This document shows positions 24,304 through 32,406 of a stretch of DNA of 64,000 nt, piece by piece (the first letter of the stretch is position 1; the number at the start of each line of letters is the position of its first letter). The stretch comes from a virus. The notes under the pieces were generated by a model. It had not been told where the DNA came from and searched no databases. It saw nothing but the letters and a program-made list of their open reading frames with translations. The DNA lies in IMG/VR virus record IMGVR_UViG_3300037042_006682, positions 62,001 through 126,000 of that record; one strand, given 5' to 3'. A program made the translations under genes and the position numbers.

Positions 24304-24608
24304 GGCGTCACCTCCGTCGTGTACCCCGCGCAGACCGCCTGCATGCGCTCCCGCCACTCAACGCCCTTCTCCCGCTGGCACGCCTCCAGCTCGTCGTGGA
24401 ACTGCGTGGCGTCCCGCAGCATGTTCGCGTAGTCCTTCTCCACCTCTGCGGTGCGTTTCTGCATCACCGTGATGCGCTCTTGCAACGCCGCGTTGTCATC
24501 GGCGAACTTCCGGGCATCGCTCCACTTGAACGCCGTCAAGATGCCCATCACGAAGACGGCTGCAATCTCGATGGTGAGCAGGGCCGTCAACCCCGTGTTC
24601 CTATTCAT
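24300..24608 (-). CDS. Single-TM coiled-coil protein, paralogue-like of 23409-23813
   Basis: 102 residues: TM helix (LLTIEIAAVFVMGILTAF) then coiled-coil (DDNAALQERITVMQKRTAEVEKD). The DDxAALQxR start of the coil is shared with 23409-23813, supporting common ancestry. Location inner membrane with periplasmic coil, possibly. Confidence 0.6.
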   Translation of the reverse strand: MNRNTGLTALLTIEIAAVFVMGILTAFKWSDARKFADDNAALQERITVMQKRTAEVEKDYANMLRDATQFHDELEACQREKGVEWRERMQAVCAGYTTEVTP

Positions 24609-24886
24609 GGCTGCTCCTTGTTGGCCGCCGCGCAGACCGCCTTGATCGCCGCCCCGTCCCACCCCTTCCAGTCCAGCTTCCGTGACGCATCATCCTGGAG
24701 GGCGAACACGTCCGCATCCCGGATGGGATCCCCCTCCATCGCGACGATGTACCCGGCGACTGTCAGGTAATGCCGCCCGCAGGCGAACCCCCAATCGACG
24801 ATCGGCTTCTTCTCAGCCGGCGGCGCCTCCGGGGACGACAGCTCCGGCGGAGGCGGCAACGGATCAGTCGGGTAGAGCGCCGTCAT
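24605..24886 (-). CDS. Hypothetical protein
   Basis: 93 residues: Pro-rich N-terminus, then WGFACGRHYLTVAGYIVAMEGDPI and a short helix. Unknown. Confidence 0.5.
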   Translation of the reverse strand: MTALYPTDPLPPPPELSSPEAPPAEKKPIVDWGFACGRHYLTVAGYIVAMEGDPIRDADVFALQDDASRKLDWKGWDGAAIKAVCAAANKEQP

Positions 24887-25224
24887 GACCGCCCCCCCCG
24901 TCGACACGCGGCGAGGTCCTGGATCAGCATATCCGCCATGTTGCGCAGGAGGTCCCGCCCATCCTCGGTACACCGCTCGCACCGGCACTGGGCCGCCTTG
25001 CGCCGGAGGTAGTCCGCGCACTCGAAGATCGCACGGTCCCGCGCCAGCTGCTGATCCCGCTCGCACTGGCGGGGGCAGGGCGGCGCGGGCGCGGGCTCCC
25101 GCACGACGACCACCGTGTGATCGTGCCCCCCCGACCCCTGGCGCGCGGGCGCCAGGGCCACCCCCGTCATCGCGAACAGCCCCCCGATTGACATCTTGTT
25201 CCGTCCATCCCAGTCTCGTGGCAT
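24883..25224 (-). CDS. Hypothetical protein with Cys motif
   Basis: 113 residues: weakly hydrophobic GLFAMTGVALAPA stretch, then CPRQCERDQQLARDRAIFEC and CRCERC. TGATG coupling. Unknown. Confidence 0.5.
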   Translation of the reverse strand: MPRDWDGRNKMSIGGLFAMTGVALAPARQGSGGHDHTVVVVREPAPAPPCPRQCERDQQLARDRAIFECADYLRRKAAQCRCERCTEDGRDLLRNMADMLIQDLAACRRGGRS

Positions 25225-25694
25225 CACCCCTCCTTCAGCAGCGCCTGCAGCTCGGCGTCTAGGGCGGCGATCGCCCCCGTATGGTCGCTCAGCCACTGTT
25301 CACCGCGATACATCTCAAGGGCCGCCATCTGGTTCTCGTGCTCCATCCAGATCAGGAGCGCCCGCGCCCGGAGCCTCCGCGCCTCGTGCGCCGGCGCGGC
25401 GCTGGGGCCGGCCAAGGGAGCGGGGGGCACCCACCGCCGCTGCTCAGCCGCGCGCGCGCGCTCCGCCGCCCACCGGATGATGTCGGGCGTGCCGGGCCCC
25501 TTGCGGTCGGGGCCGTCGTAGCTGTGGGTGCAGGCCGCGCACAGGGCCCGGCCTGCCTCCGCGATGTTGTCGGCGCAGACCGCGCAGCGGCGCCCCTCGG
25601 CGCGCTGATGGAACAGGTTGCAGGGCCCCACCGGGCGCTGCCCCTCGCACCACGCCCCCTCGTGGACGCACCTCCGGCACTCGTCATCGCTCAT
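25224..25694 (-). CDS. Multi-Cys zinc-binding protein
   Basis: 156 residues. CRRCVHEGAWCEG, CAVCADN and CAACTHSY give a probable double zinc module in the first half; the C-terminus is helical. SD GAGGAG. Unknown partner. Confidence 0.55.
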   Translation of the reverse strand: MSDDECRRCVHEGAWCEGQRPVGPCNLFHQRAEGRRCAVCADNIAEAGRALCAACTHSYDGPDRKGPGTPDIIRWAAERARAAEQRRWVPPAPLAGPSAAPAHEARRLRARALLIWMEHENQMAALEMYRGEQWLSDHTGAIAALDAELQALLKEG

Positions 25695-25969
25695 GGGGTC
25701 TCCTCGGCGCTCATACGGTTCTTCTCCTTCTGCTTGCGCACCCACGCGAGCCGCCGCAGCCGCCAGCAGCTCCCGCAGGACGCCTTGAGCATCCACTCCG
25801 GGTGCTCGCTCCCCGCCGCATCCCGCGCCAGCGCCGCCGCCACGACCCGATCGAGCCCCGCCCGCTCCGCGTACTGCATCCCGCAGATCGACACGCGCTG
25901 GGGCTCCCCGTCCACGAGGCGATGCCAGTGCAGCACCGGCCCCGTGTCGTACCAGATGCCGCTCCGCAC
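25691..25969 (-). CDS. Hypothetical protein with CGSC
   Basis: 92 residues, beta-rich N-terminus (DTGPVLHWHRLVDGEPQRV), CSICGM-like and CGSCW motifs, basic tail (RRLAWVRKQKEKNR). GTG start. Unknown. Confidence 0.5.
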   Translation of the reverse strand: MRSGIWYDTGPVLHWHRLVDGEPQRVSICGMQYAERAGLDRVVAAALARDAAGSEHPEWMLKASCGSCWRLRRLAWVRKQKEKNRMSAEETP

Positions 25970-25972
25970 GGC

Positions 25973-26275
25973 CTATTCGCCCCACCACGTGCATGGCGTA
26001 TCGATCGTCTCCCAGACCTGCTGGTCGTTGACGCCATCGACGAGGACGTTCAGGCGCCGCAGGACCACCCGCCCCCCGGCGTCGCGCTGGACCTCGCACC
26101 AGGAATCCACGACCCCCCCGTAGCCCGCATCCGTCAGCTTCACGACCGCCCAGATGAAGGCCACCGCGCAGACCCCGCAGAACAGCACCCACCCCATGAC
26201 GACCACGGGCGGCAGGGGCGCGGGCCGGTACAGGGCGGCCATGTTGATCACGGCTTCCTCCTCCTCGCCCGTCAT
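25973..26275 (-). CDS. Single-TM protein
   Basis: 100 residues: one TM segment (VVVMGWVLFCGVCAVAFIWAV) and a 55-residue C-terminal domain with two Cys. Unknown. Confidence 0.55.
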   Translation of the reverse strand: MTGEEEEAVINMAALYRPAPLPPVVVMGWVLFCGVCAVAFIWAVVKLTDAGYGGVVDSWCEVQRDAGGRVVLRRLNVLVDGVNDQQVWETIDTPCTWWGE

Positions 26276-26472
26276 GGCCCCACCTCGCCGACGAGGACGC
26301 CACAGCCCGCGCAGGGGGCCTCGCAAGGGGGCCGCCCATCGCTGTACACGCGGACCCACGGGGCCGATCCGCGCCCCGCTTGGGCCTCCTCCAGCCGCCC
26401 ATGCTGGTGCAGGCAGTCCACGCAGTAGAGGACGCCGCCAGGGTCGAGGTAGGCGCAGATGGCCCGCGTCAT
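26272..26472 (-). CDS. Small zinc-ribbon protein
   Basis: 66 residues: YCVDCLHQHG and CEAPCAGCG. Overlaps its neighbours by ATGA. Unknown. Confidence 0.5.
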   Translation of the reverse strand: MTRAICAYLDPGGVLYCVDCLHQHGRLEEAQAGRGSAPWVRVYSDGRPPCEAPCAGCGVLVGEVGP

Positions 26473-26681
26473 GTCCCGCGCTCCTGCAAGTCGTAATAGA
26501 TCTCCCCCACTAGGGTGACATCCTCGGTGTAGACCTCGCTAGCCGTGATGATCGTGCGCGCCCCGCACGCCGGGCACTCGAAGACGTCCCCCCGCAGGCA
26601 GTAGCCCGTGCTGCGCATGCGCACCACGACGCCGTTCTTCTGGCACCGCAACTCCACCCGGCACCCCGCGCACACCTTCAT
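26469..26681 (-). CDS. Small zinc-ribbon protein
   Basis: 70 residues: KVCAGCRVELRC at the start and FECPACGARTI in the middle, a classical Cys4 ribbon, then a beta-rich tail. Unknown. Confidence 0.55.
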   Translation of the reverse strand: MKVCAGCRVELRCQKNGVVVRMRSTGYCLRGDVFECPACGARTIITASEVYTEDVTLVGEIYYDLQERGT

Positions 26682-26965
26682 CGGCCCCCCTTGCGATCCG
26701 CGTGAACCGCCAACACGATGTCCGCCAGCCCCTCCCAGCGGATGATCGCGGGCATGACCTCCAAGATCAACGCCAGTACCGTGCGGGTCCAGGCCTCCAC
26801 CTCGCCCGCACGCAGCTCTAGGACCCCGACCTGCTCCTGTTCAACCATGGCCTGCACCAGCTCGTTCAGCTGCCGCGTAAGATCTGCCAGCGCCTGCACG
26901 CCCCCCTCCGGGGGGGACTCGTCCTGGCCCACCGAGGCCACCGCATCCTGCTCACCGTCGCTCAT
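26678..26965 (-). CDS. Acidic helical protein
   Basis: 95 residues: acidic N-terminus, helical LADLTRQLNELVQAMVEQEQ, hydrophobic VLALILEVMPAII. Unknown. Confidence 0.5.
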   Translation of the reverse strand: MSDGEQDAVASVGQDESPPEGGVQALADLTRQLNELVQAMVEQEQVGVLELRAGEVEAWTRTVLALILEVMPAIIRWEGLADIVLAVHADRKGGR

Positions 26966-27201
26966 CGCTTCTCCTTGAGGGCGCGCTCCACGGCCCGCAG
27001 CCCCTCGGCCACGTCCCGCAGCGCCCCGTTGATGTCCTTCAGCGCGCTCACCACGTCCCGCAGCTCCGCCGGCGGCCCCTCGGAGGCCCGCACGGGCGCC
27101 GGCTGCAGGGCGAGCGCCCCCACGCACAGCACCGCGAGGCCCACGAATCCCAGCACCCGCGCGCGATAGCACGCCCACAATCCGCTCCACGTGATCAGCA
27201 T
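26962..27201 (-). CDS. Signal-anchored coiled-coil protein
   Basis: 79 residues: hydrophobic ARVLGFVGLAVLCVGALAL with a possible signal peptidase site (VRA-SE), then helix LRDVVSALKDINGALRDVAE. Resembles small envelope proteins; function unknown. Confidence 0.55.
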   Translation of the reverse strand: MLITWSGLWACYRARVLGFVGLAVLCVGALALQPAPVRASEGPPAELRDVVSALKDINGALRDVAEGLRAVERALKEKR

Positions 27202-27842
27202 GTTGCCCCCCGGTGCCAAGCAAAGCTGTACCGCGACCGCTCCCTAGCCCACGCGCGCTTCACGGCCTGGCACTGGGCCCGCGCCCAGCAGTCCATCCAG
27301 GTCGCCCGCGGGCGCCAGTAGCGCCGCAGCGCGGCCATGTCTTCGAGGTTGTCCGCGCTGATGTGGTCCCAGATGTCGGCCCACACCACCCCGTAGTGGG
27401 GGCCGCGCCCCGCGCCCCGCGGGAGGCGGTAGGTGCGGGCATCCCCCTCGACGATCGCCAGGCGGGTGCCCCAGCGCTCCCGCAGCGTCGGCGCCACGAG
27501 GGCGATCACCTCGGGGACCAGCTCCACGACCGTGACGCCCGTCACCTCGGGCCGCGCCAGCATGGCCTCGGCCACGAGCCCGAGGCCGAGCCCGAACACG
27601 AGGCACTCCCCCGTGGCCCGGCGCACCGCCTCGCGGTGGTCGCGCGCCTCATCCGGCGTGTCGCTCATCACGAGGGTGCCCCCGCGCATCAGGCTCGTGT
27701 AGGCGCCCTCGGGCACCCAGCGCCCGCGCCCCTTGACCGTCGCCTTCAGCATGTCGAGCCGCGCGTCGTCCGGCGACACCGTGTAGCGCTCCACGCGCCA
27801 CGCCCCAGCCTGCCCCTCGGGGATGTTGGCCTGCCACTGCAT
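27195..27842 (-). CDS. Class I SAM methyltransferase (spermidine synthase-like fold)
   Basis: 215 residues. CLVFGLGLGLVAEAML carries the SAM-binding Gly motif, VTVVELVPEVIAL the acidic strand-2 residue, LAIVEGDARTYRL the motif II/III Asp, and YGVVWADIWDHIS the catalytic strand. The order is that of spermidine synthase-like enzymes, but putrescine-site residues cannot be judged. Substrate unknown. Directly repeated TTGAACG elements lie in front of the ATG. Confidence 0.7.
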   Translation of the reverse strand: MQWQANIPEGQAGAWRVERYTVSPDDARLDMLKATVKGRGRWVPEGAYTSLMRGGTLVMSDTPDEARDHREAVRRATGECLVFGLGLGLVAEAMLARPEVTGVTVVELVPEVIALVAPTLRERWGTRLAIVEGDARTYRLPRGAGRGPHYGVVWADIWDHISADNLEDMAALRRYWRPRATWMDCWARAQCQAVKRAWARERSRYSFAWHRGATC

Positions 27843-27912
27843 CGTTCAACCATCGTTCAACCTCCAGCCTCTACGCGGGGAGCCCCGCGCGCAACCTGCC
27901 ACCGTTCAACGC
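27843..27912 (-). promoter_or_regulatory. TTGAACG repeats and CGCGGGG stem-loop
   Basis: Two direct copies of GGTTGAACGATG abut the start of the methyltransferase gene and a third TTGAACG lies near 27903; between them CGCGGGG-CT-CCCCGCG forms a strong hairpin. Confidence 0.45.
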
Positions 27913-28142
27913 GGGATCCCGATCCCGTGCGCATGCGCGTACGCCAGCGCCTTGGCGCCGATGGCCAGCACGGCGTCGAGCTGCGCCCGGCTCATGGGGT
28001 TCGTCTGCCCGCAGCAGCGCCCCAGGAGGGCCCCCTGGGCCTCCACCATGGTCCGCCGCTCCTCGGGGGTCAGGGCCCCCGCATATCCCCGCACGGCCTT
28101 GTAGACCGCGAGGGCGTCCTTCCAGCTCAGCACACGGTCCAT
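27906..28142 (-). CDS. Small helical protein
   Basis: 78 residues: DALAVYKAVRGYAGALTPEERRTM and a CC pair (GRCCGQ). TGATG coupling. Unknown. Confidence 0.5.
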   Translation of the reverse strand: MDRVLSWKDALAVYKAVRGYAGALTPEERRTMVEAQGALLGRCCGQTNPMSRAQLDAVLAIGAKALAYAHAHGIGIPR

Positions 28143-28360
28143 CAGGCATCCGCGCGCGCCGCAAAAAAAGCCACACGCAGGCACTCCGTCGTGCGCTCGT
28201 AGGCGCAGTCCGGGGCGTGCCCCTCGATCTGGTGGCAGGAGCACGGCGCCACCTCAGCCCAGTGCACCCGCATATAGTCAAGGAAGGCATGCGCCTCCAA
28301 CAAGACCTCTTCCTGCGCATGCGCATGCGCGGGCGAACGCATCCACTCCCAGGGCGTCAT
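28142..28360 (-). CDS. Small Cys/His protein
   Basis: 72 residues: HAHAQEEVLLEAHAFLDYM helix, CSCHQIEGHAPDCAYERTTEC possible zinc site. A palindrome of the dispersed GC family (28314-28331) is part of its coding sequence (Ala-His-Ala-His). Confidence 0.5.
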   Translation of the reverse strand: MTPWEWMRSPAHAHAQEEVLLEAHAFLDYMRVHWAEVAPCSCHQIEGHAPDCAYERTTECLRVAFFAARADA

Positions 28361-28563
28361 GCCCGCCCCCGCAGCGCCGCCACCACGACAGCCCGCGCGA
28401 TCCGATCCCGCCCCACCTCGACCTCGGCCACGAGCGCCGCCGGCTTGTCCCCGTGCTCCGCCGCGAGGAGACCCGCCCACATGGGGCCGCCCCGCAGCAC
28501 GCAGGCGCGGCGCCCCACGAACTTACCCTCATGCTCTAGCATCCGTGTGCCCTGCGCATCCAT
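28357..28563 (-). CDS. Small hypothetical protein
   Basis: 68 residues; N-terminal basic beta strand region, C-terminal VEVGRDRIARAVVVAALRG. First gene behind promoter 28601-28629, SD GAAGGA. Confidence 0.55.
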   Translation of the reverse strand: MDAQGTRMLEHEGKFVGRRACVLRGGPMWAGLLAAEHGDKPAALVAEVEVGRDRIARAVVVAALRGRA

Positions 28564-28600
28564 GATGATCCTTCCCCCCTGGCCCCTAGGGCCTGCAAAG

Positions 28601-28629
28601 GCGTTAGCACGCCCCGCCCGGTTTGTCAA
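28601..28629 (-). promoter_or_regulatory. Early-type promoter with 5' hairpin
   Basis: TTGACA (28624-28629), 17-nt spacer, TAACGC (28601-28606). The transcript starts with GGCCC-TAG-GGGCC. Confidence 0.75.
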
Positions 28630-31071
28630 CTACTCGCGGCCCTGGGCCACCATAAACCGCGTGGCGAGCCCCGCGAACCACGCCACCACGTCCTGCACGG
28701 CCTCCGCGCCCCCCGCCCCGATCACCGCGGCGTCAGCCACCGCGCGCTTGCTCTCGATCAGCTCGATCATGTCAGTGTCGAACGTGTCCTCACCAGCGAG
28801 CCAGTAGGAGTTGATCGACTCGGCCTCGCTGCCGATGCGGTGCACACGCCCCTCGGCCTGGTTCATGTCCGCGGCGTGCCACCCGAACTCCACGAAGGCC
28901 ACGGTCCCCGCGCACTGGAGGTTCAGGCCCACGCCGGCGGCCTTGAGGCTGCACACGATCACGCGGCACGCGGGGTCCTTCCAGAAGCGGTCCACGGCGT
29001 CCGCGCGCTCGCGGTCCGTGCTCTCCCCGCTGAGGGCCACGGCCCCGTAGGGGGCGAGGGCCGCGAGGAGCTTGCCCTGGATGGCCTTGTGGTGCGCGAA
29101 CACCACGAGCTTCTGGCCCTCGGCGCCGTCGAGCCACGCCTCGATCCAGTCGACCGCGCTGGCGAGCTTGAACTCGGCCGCCATCTGGCGGAGGGCGTTG
29201 ATCCGCACGAGGGCCTCGGCGTGGAACGCGCGCTCCGATAGCGAGCCCTTGGCCTCGCGGAGCCACTCGATGGCGTCGCACATGGCGTCCGCGAAGGCGG
29301 CCTTGTCCCGGATCTCGCAGGGCACCACGGTCCGCTGGAGGGCCGGCAACTCTTTTACGACGTCCGCCTTCTCGCGGCGCACCATGCAGGTCGCGCGCAG
29401 GCGGCGGTTCAGCTCGCCGAGGTTGCTGGCGCCGCTGAGGTCCCACCCGTAGCGGCCCTGCGTGGCCTTGCAATACTGCTTCACGAACGCCCAGAACCCG
29501 CCGAACTCGCCGAGGCGCCCGAGCACGTCGAGCTGGTGCACCAGCTCCACGGGGCGGTTCATGATCGGGGTCGCGGTGAGGAGCAGGCGGGACTTAATGC
29601 TCTTCATGAGGGAAAGGCCCTTAACGCGCCCGGACTGTTGCGTTTTCGCGTCCTTGATCGCCTGGCACTCGTCCACGATGATCGCCCGGAAGCCGCGCGC
29701 CGCGACCTCGGGGGTGGGCTCGTACACCGTGCGCTCCCGGCCGCCCTTGCCCGGCGCCTTGACGGCGACCGTGAGCTTGCTGAGCTGCGCGTAGTTCACG
29801 ATCACGAAGTCGCCGCTGAGGTCGATCTTGCCGTTGACCTCGCTGCTCGTGCGCCCCGCCAGAAACTTGTCGATCTCCTTGCGCCACTGGCGCTTGACCG
29901 CCTTCGGCGCGATCACGAGGCAGGGGTAGGCGCCGAGCTGCTCGACCGTGATCATGGCCTGGGGGGTCTTGCCGAGGCCCGTGTCGTCGGTGATGAGGAC
30001 GTTCCTGTTGGCCACGGCGTAGGCGATGCCCGCCTTCTGGAAGGGGTAGGGAGTGACGCCGGCGGCCAACCCGGTCAGGGTCACCTCGGCGTCGGCCGCG
30101 CGGCTCGCCTCGACGTTGGCCAGGGCCTGGGCCACCGTCGCCTGCCCGAACGTGGCCACCGCCGCCGCCACGCGCCAGTTGAAGCGGCCCGCGAGGGCCT
30201 GGACCGCCGTGCAGTTCTCCGCCGTCGCCTTGACGACCCACACCCGGCGCTCGCCGTCCCAGCGGCGGCCCTGGAGGTCCTTGATCGCCGCGGTGGCCTC
30301 GGGGCTGTAGGGGGTGCGCAGGATGAGCTGGCCGTCCACGAGGGTCACATGGTCGGCCTTGGGGGCCTCGGCCTGGGGGGCCGGGGTGGCGGCGTCCGCG
30401 GCGTGGGCCGCGAGGAGGGCGCGGGCCACGGCGGGGCAGGCGATCTCGAAGCGGTCGAGGATCGCGAGGAGGGCCGCGGCGTTGCCGCGCATCGCGGCGA
30501 CCCAGATGCGGCGCGCGCCGTCCCAGCGGCGGCCACTCAGGGCCTTGACCGCCGCGGTGAAGTCGACGTCGTAGTGGGTCTGGAAGAGCAGGTCCTGCCC
30601 CTCGACCCAGGCCACGTACGCGCAGGTCTTGGTGTCGGCGAGGGCGCGGCGGTCCGAGGGGCAGCCCGCGCTCGCCGCGTAGGTCGCGAGGGCCACGGTC
30701 TTGAGGGCGGCGGCGGTCGCGGCGGCGGCGCGCGCCTTGAAGGCCTCGTAGTTGGCGTGGCGGTCCACCCCGACGCGGGGGAGGGCGTCCACGTCGATGC
30801 CGAAGCCCGCGAGCTGGCCCTTGTAGGTGCGGCAGAGGGCGCTGACGCCCGCCACGTCCTCGGCCGTCCAGGCCTCGGGGGCCACGGCGGCAATGGCGCG
30901 GCCGTAGGAGGTGTCCGAGGCGCTGAACCCCACGTCGTCCTTCTTCTTGGCGCCGTCACAGACGCCCGCGAGGGCGCGCACGGCCGCGTGGAGTTGCTGG
31001 GCAAGGGCGAGCAGCTCGTCGGAGGTGAGGGCGGCGAGGGCGGCGAGGGTGATGATCGTGTTGGCTTCCAT
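28630..31071 (-). CDS. SNF2-family helicase with two HARP-like repeats (SMARCAL1-like)
   Basis: 813 residues. Two repeats of a LxGRRWDGxRRxWV motif (about 163-192 and 248-280) resemble the HARP domain of SMARCAL1-type annealing helicases. Then the SNF2 ATPase: DDTGLGKT (about 362-369), VDECQAIKD, LLLTATPIMN, and helicase C with VVFAHHKAIQGKLL, RVIVCSLKAAGVGLNLQ and NQAEGRVHRIG. Family members rewind RPA/SSB-coated DNA and remodel stalled forks, so a replication-repair role is likely. Own early promoter (31126-31154). Confidence 0.88.
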   Translation of the reverse strand: MEANTIITLAALAALTSDELLALAQQLHAAVRALAGVCDGAKKKDDVGFSASDTSYGRAIAAVAPEAWTAEDVAGVSALCRTYKGQLAGFGIDVDALPRVGVDRHANYEAFKARAAAATAAALKTVALATYAASAGCPSDRRALADTKTCAYVAWVEGQDLLFQTHYDVDFTAAVKALSGRRWDGARRIWVAAMRGNAAALLAILDRFEIACPAVARALLAAHAADAATPAPQAEAPKADHVTLVDGQLILRTPYSPEATAAIKDLQGRRWDGERRVWVVKATAENCTAVQALAGRFNWRVAAAVATFGQATVAQALANVEASRAADAEVTLTGLAAGVTPYPFQKAGIAYAVANRNVLITDDTGLGKTPQAMITVEQLGAYPCLVIAPKAVKRQWRKEIDKFLAGRTSSEVNGKIDLSGDFVIVNYAQLSKLTVAVKAPGKGGRERTVYEPTPEVAARGFRAIIVDECQAIKDAKTQQSGRVKGLSLMKSIKSRLLLTATPIMNRPVELVHQLDVLGRLGEFGGFWAFVKQYCKATQGRYGWDLSGASNLGELNRRLRATCMVRREKADVVKELPALQRTVVPCEIRDKAAFADAMCDAIEWLREAKGSLSERAFHAEALVRINALRQMAAEFKLASAVDWIEAWLDGAEGQKLVVFAHHKAIQGKLLAALAPYGAVALSGESTDRERADAVDRFWKDPACRVIVCSLKAAGVGLNLQCAGTVAFVEFGWHAADMNQAEGRVHRIGSEAESINSYWLAGEDTFDTDMIELIESKRAVADAAVIGAGGAEAVQDVVAWFAGLATRFMVAQGRE

Positions 31072-31125
31072 TGAGGCCTCCTGGCGCCAGGCGCCGGTTT
31101 GTTGATGGGACCATGCCCACTCAGA

Positions 31126-31154
31126 AACGTAACGCCGCCAGCCGGGTTTGTCAA
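31126..31154 (-). promoter_or_regulatory. Early-type promoter of SNF2 helicase
   Basis: TTGACA (31149-31154), 17-nt spacer, TACGTT (31126-31131), identical -10 to the 3398-3426 promoter. Leader with TGGG/CCCA stem and the GGCGCCTGGCGCC element also present at 22.61 kb. Confidence 0.75.
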
Positions 31155-31186
31155 CAACAGATCAACGGGGGTGTGGGGGGGGGGCC

Positions 31187-31837
31187 TCAGAGGGGGGGCA
31201 GGCCGATGGGCTCCCAGACCGCGGCGCTGAGGCGCACCGTGGGGGCGTGGGTCTCCAGCCACGCGATGGCGCGCCGGCTCGGGGTGTGCGCGATCCCCCC
31301 GCGCCACGCGATGCTCGCGGAGGCCGCCAGCATCCGCGCCGCCACCGCGATGTCCGCGGTCCCGCACCCGTAGGCCCGCAGCTTCGCCGCGAGGGCCGCG
31401 GGGTCCAGGTGCCCCCCGTCGTACCAATAGGCCATCTCCAGGTTCGTCGCGTAGGCCTCGGCCTCGTAGCGCGCCCGCGCCGTGGGGTCCGTCATGTAGG
31501 CCCACTGCCAGCGCCAGCCCCCCGCGTCGTACTGCTCCACGTGCTGGTGCTCGTGGACGCACGTCGCGATCTCCTTGGCCAGCACCGCGGGGTCCTGCGA
31601 GGCGCCCACCGCGTAGGGCAGGTAGATGGTGCGGCCGATCGTGGTCGCATATCTCTTCATGAACGTCTGGGCGTCCTGGATCCCCATGAGGTCCAGGGCC
31701 CACCCCGCCGCCTGCATCGCGTTCGAGCCCCCCTTCTGGACCACCCGGCTGTGGTAGCCGCTGCTCATGTACCCGTACAGGTCGATCACTAGCGCCGGGG
31801 TCAGCGCGTGGTGCTCAGTCGTTGGGCTCGTCGTCAT
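31187..31837 (-). CDS. Putative zinc metallopeptidase (HExxH)
   Basis: 216 residues. CVHEHQHVEQYDAGG holds an HExxH motif (about residues 99-103) and ARYEAEAYATNLEM supplies a downstream Glu as possible third ligand, the arrangement of minimal gluzincin-like peptidases. No signal peptide seen, so it may act in the cytoplasm. Substrate unknown. Confidence 0.65.
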   Translation of the reverse strand: MTTSPTTEHHALTPALVIDLYGYMSSGYHSRVVQKGGSNAMQAAGWALDLMGIQDAQTFMKRYATTIGRTIYLPYAVGASQDPAVLAKEIATCVHEHQHVEQYDAGGWRWQWAYMTDPTARARYEAEAYATNLEMAYWYDGGHLDPAALAAKLRAYGCGTADIAVAARMLAASASIAWRGGIAHTPSRRAIAWLETHAPTVRLSAAVWEPIGLPPL

Positions 31838-31958
31838 CGTCGCTCCTCACCTCCCCGATCCACGGGGAGCCTAGCCGCCAGGACTCGTCCTCCATCGCCC
31901 AGCGCGCGCGCAGGCGCCGCGCCTGGCGCTCCTCGTACTCCGCCGTCTCTTTGTCCAC
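31815..31958 (-). CDS. Small acidic ORF
   Basis: 47 residues from GTG, right after an in-frame stop and with GGAGG 9 nt upstream. Charged throughout (KETAEYEERQARRLRARWAM) ending DDDDEPND. Overlaps the start of the metallopeptidase gene by 23 nt. Too short for family assignment. Confidence 0.45.
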   Translation of the reverse strand: MDKETAEYEERQARRLRARWAMEDESWRLGSPWIGEVRSDDDDEPND

Positions 31959-32002
31959 CTAAATGCGCCTCCAGGTCCAGGACGCGGGCCCCCGGCGCCC
32001 AC

Positions 32003-32371
32003 TCAGGGGACGGTGTCCCCGGCATCGCCCGCATCGACCATCTTGCCGGCGTCGGCAAAAGGGTCCCCCGCGTCCCCGCCGCACTCCGCGGCCGGCACGC
32101 ACGCCTCTTGGGCGGGGCAGCACGCCCAGACCCCCGGCGTCACGGTCGCGCAGTCCGCGACGAGGCCCCAGCGGCGGTCCGCGTCGCAGACCTCCAGGCG
32201 CGTCCCCGCGCACCGCAGGGCCTCGGGCGCGCACCCATCCGGGGCCGCCCTCGTGAGGTCGCACCCCGCGAGCACCATCGCGAGCACCCCGACGCCGATC
32301 CCCGCCCCGAGGCACAGGCCCACCAGGGCCCAGATCCACCGCTTTATGGTGTGCTTGTCGTCGCTCTGCAT
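32003..32371 (-). CDS. Cys-rich phage lipoprotein
   Basis: 122 residues. Basic N-terminus, hydrophobic helix and lipobox LAGC (cleavage before Cys about 37). The mature part has eight or more Cys (CAPEALRC, LEVCDADRRWG, VADCATV, WACCPAQEAC) and a low-complexity Asp/Ala/Gly tail. This style is common in predicted secreted proteins of Myxococcota-like bacteria. An outer-membrane role such as superinfection exclusion is conceivable. The ATG chosen has AGGAG 8 nt upstream. Confidence 0.7.
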   Translation of the reverse strand: MQSDDKHTIKRWIWALVGLCLGAGIGVGVLAMVLAGCDLTRAAPDGCAPEALRCAGTRLEVCDADRRWGLVADCATVTPGVWACCPAQEACVPAAECGGDAGDPFADAGKMVDAGDAGDTVP

Positions 32372-32384
32372 CCCCATCGCTCCT

Positions 32385-32402
32385 TGCGCACGCGCGTGCG
32401 CA
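32385..32402. repeat. GC palindrome, dispersed family
   Basis: TGCGCACGCGCGTGCGCA just upstream of the lipoprotein SD; same core as at 8629-8648. Confidence 0.65.
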
Positions 32403-32406
32403 GCCG

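Noticed and set aside
28314-28331. Palindrome as regulatory site
   Set aside because: It lies within coding sequence as an Ala-His repeat; only the intergenic copies are counted as possible elements.
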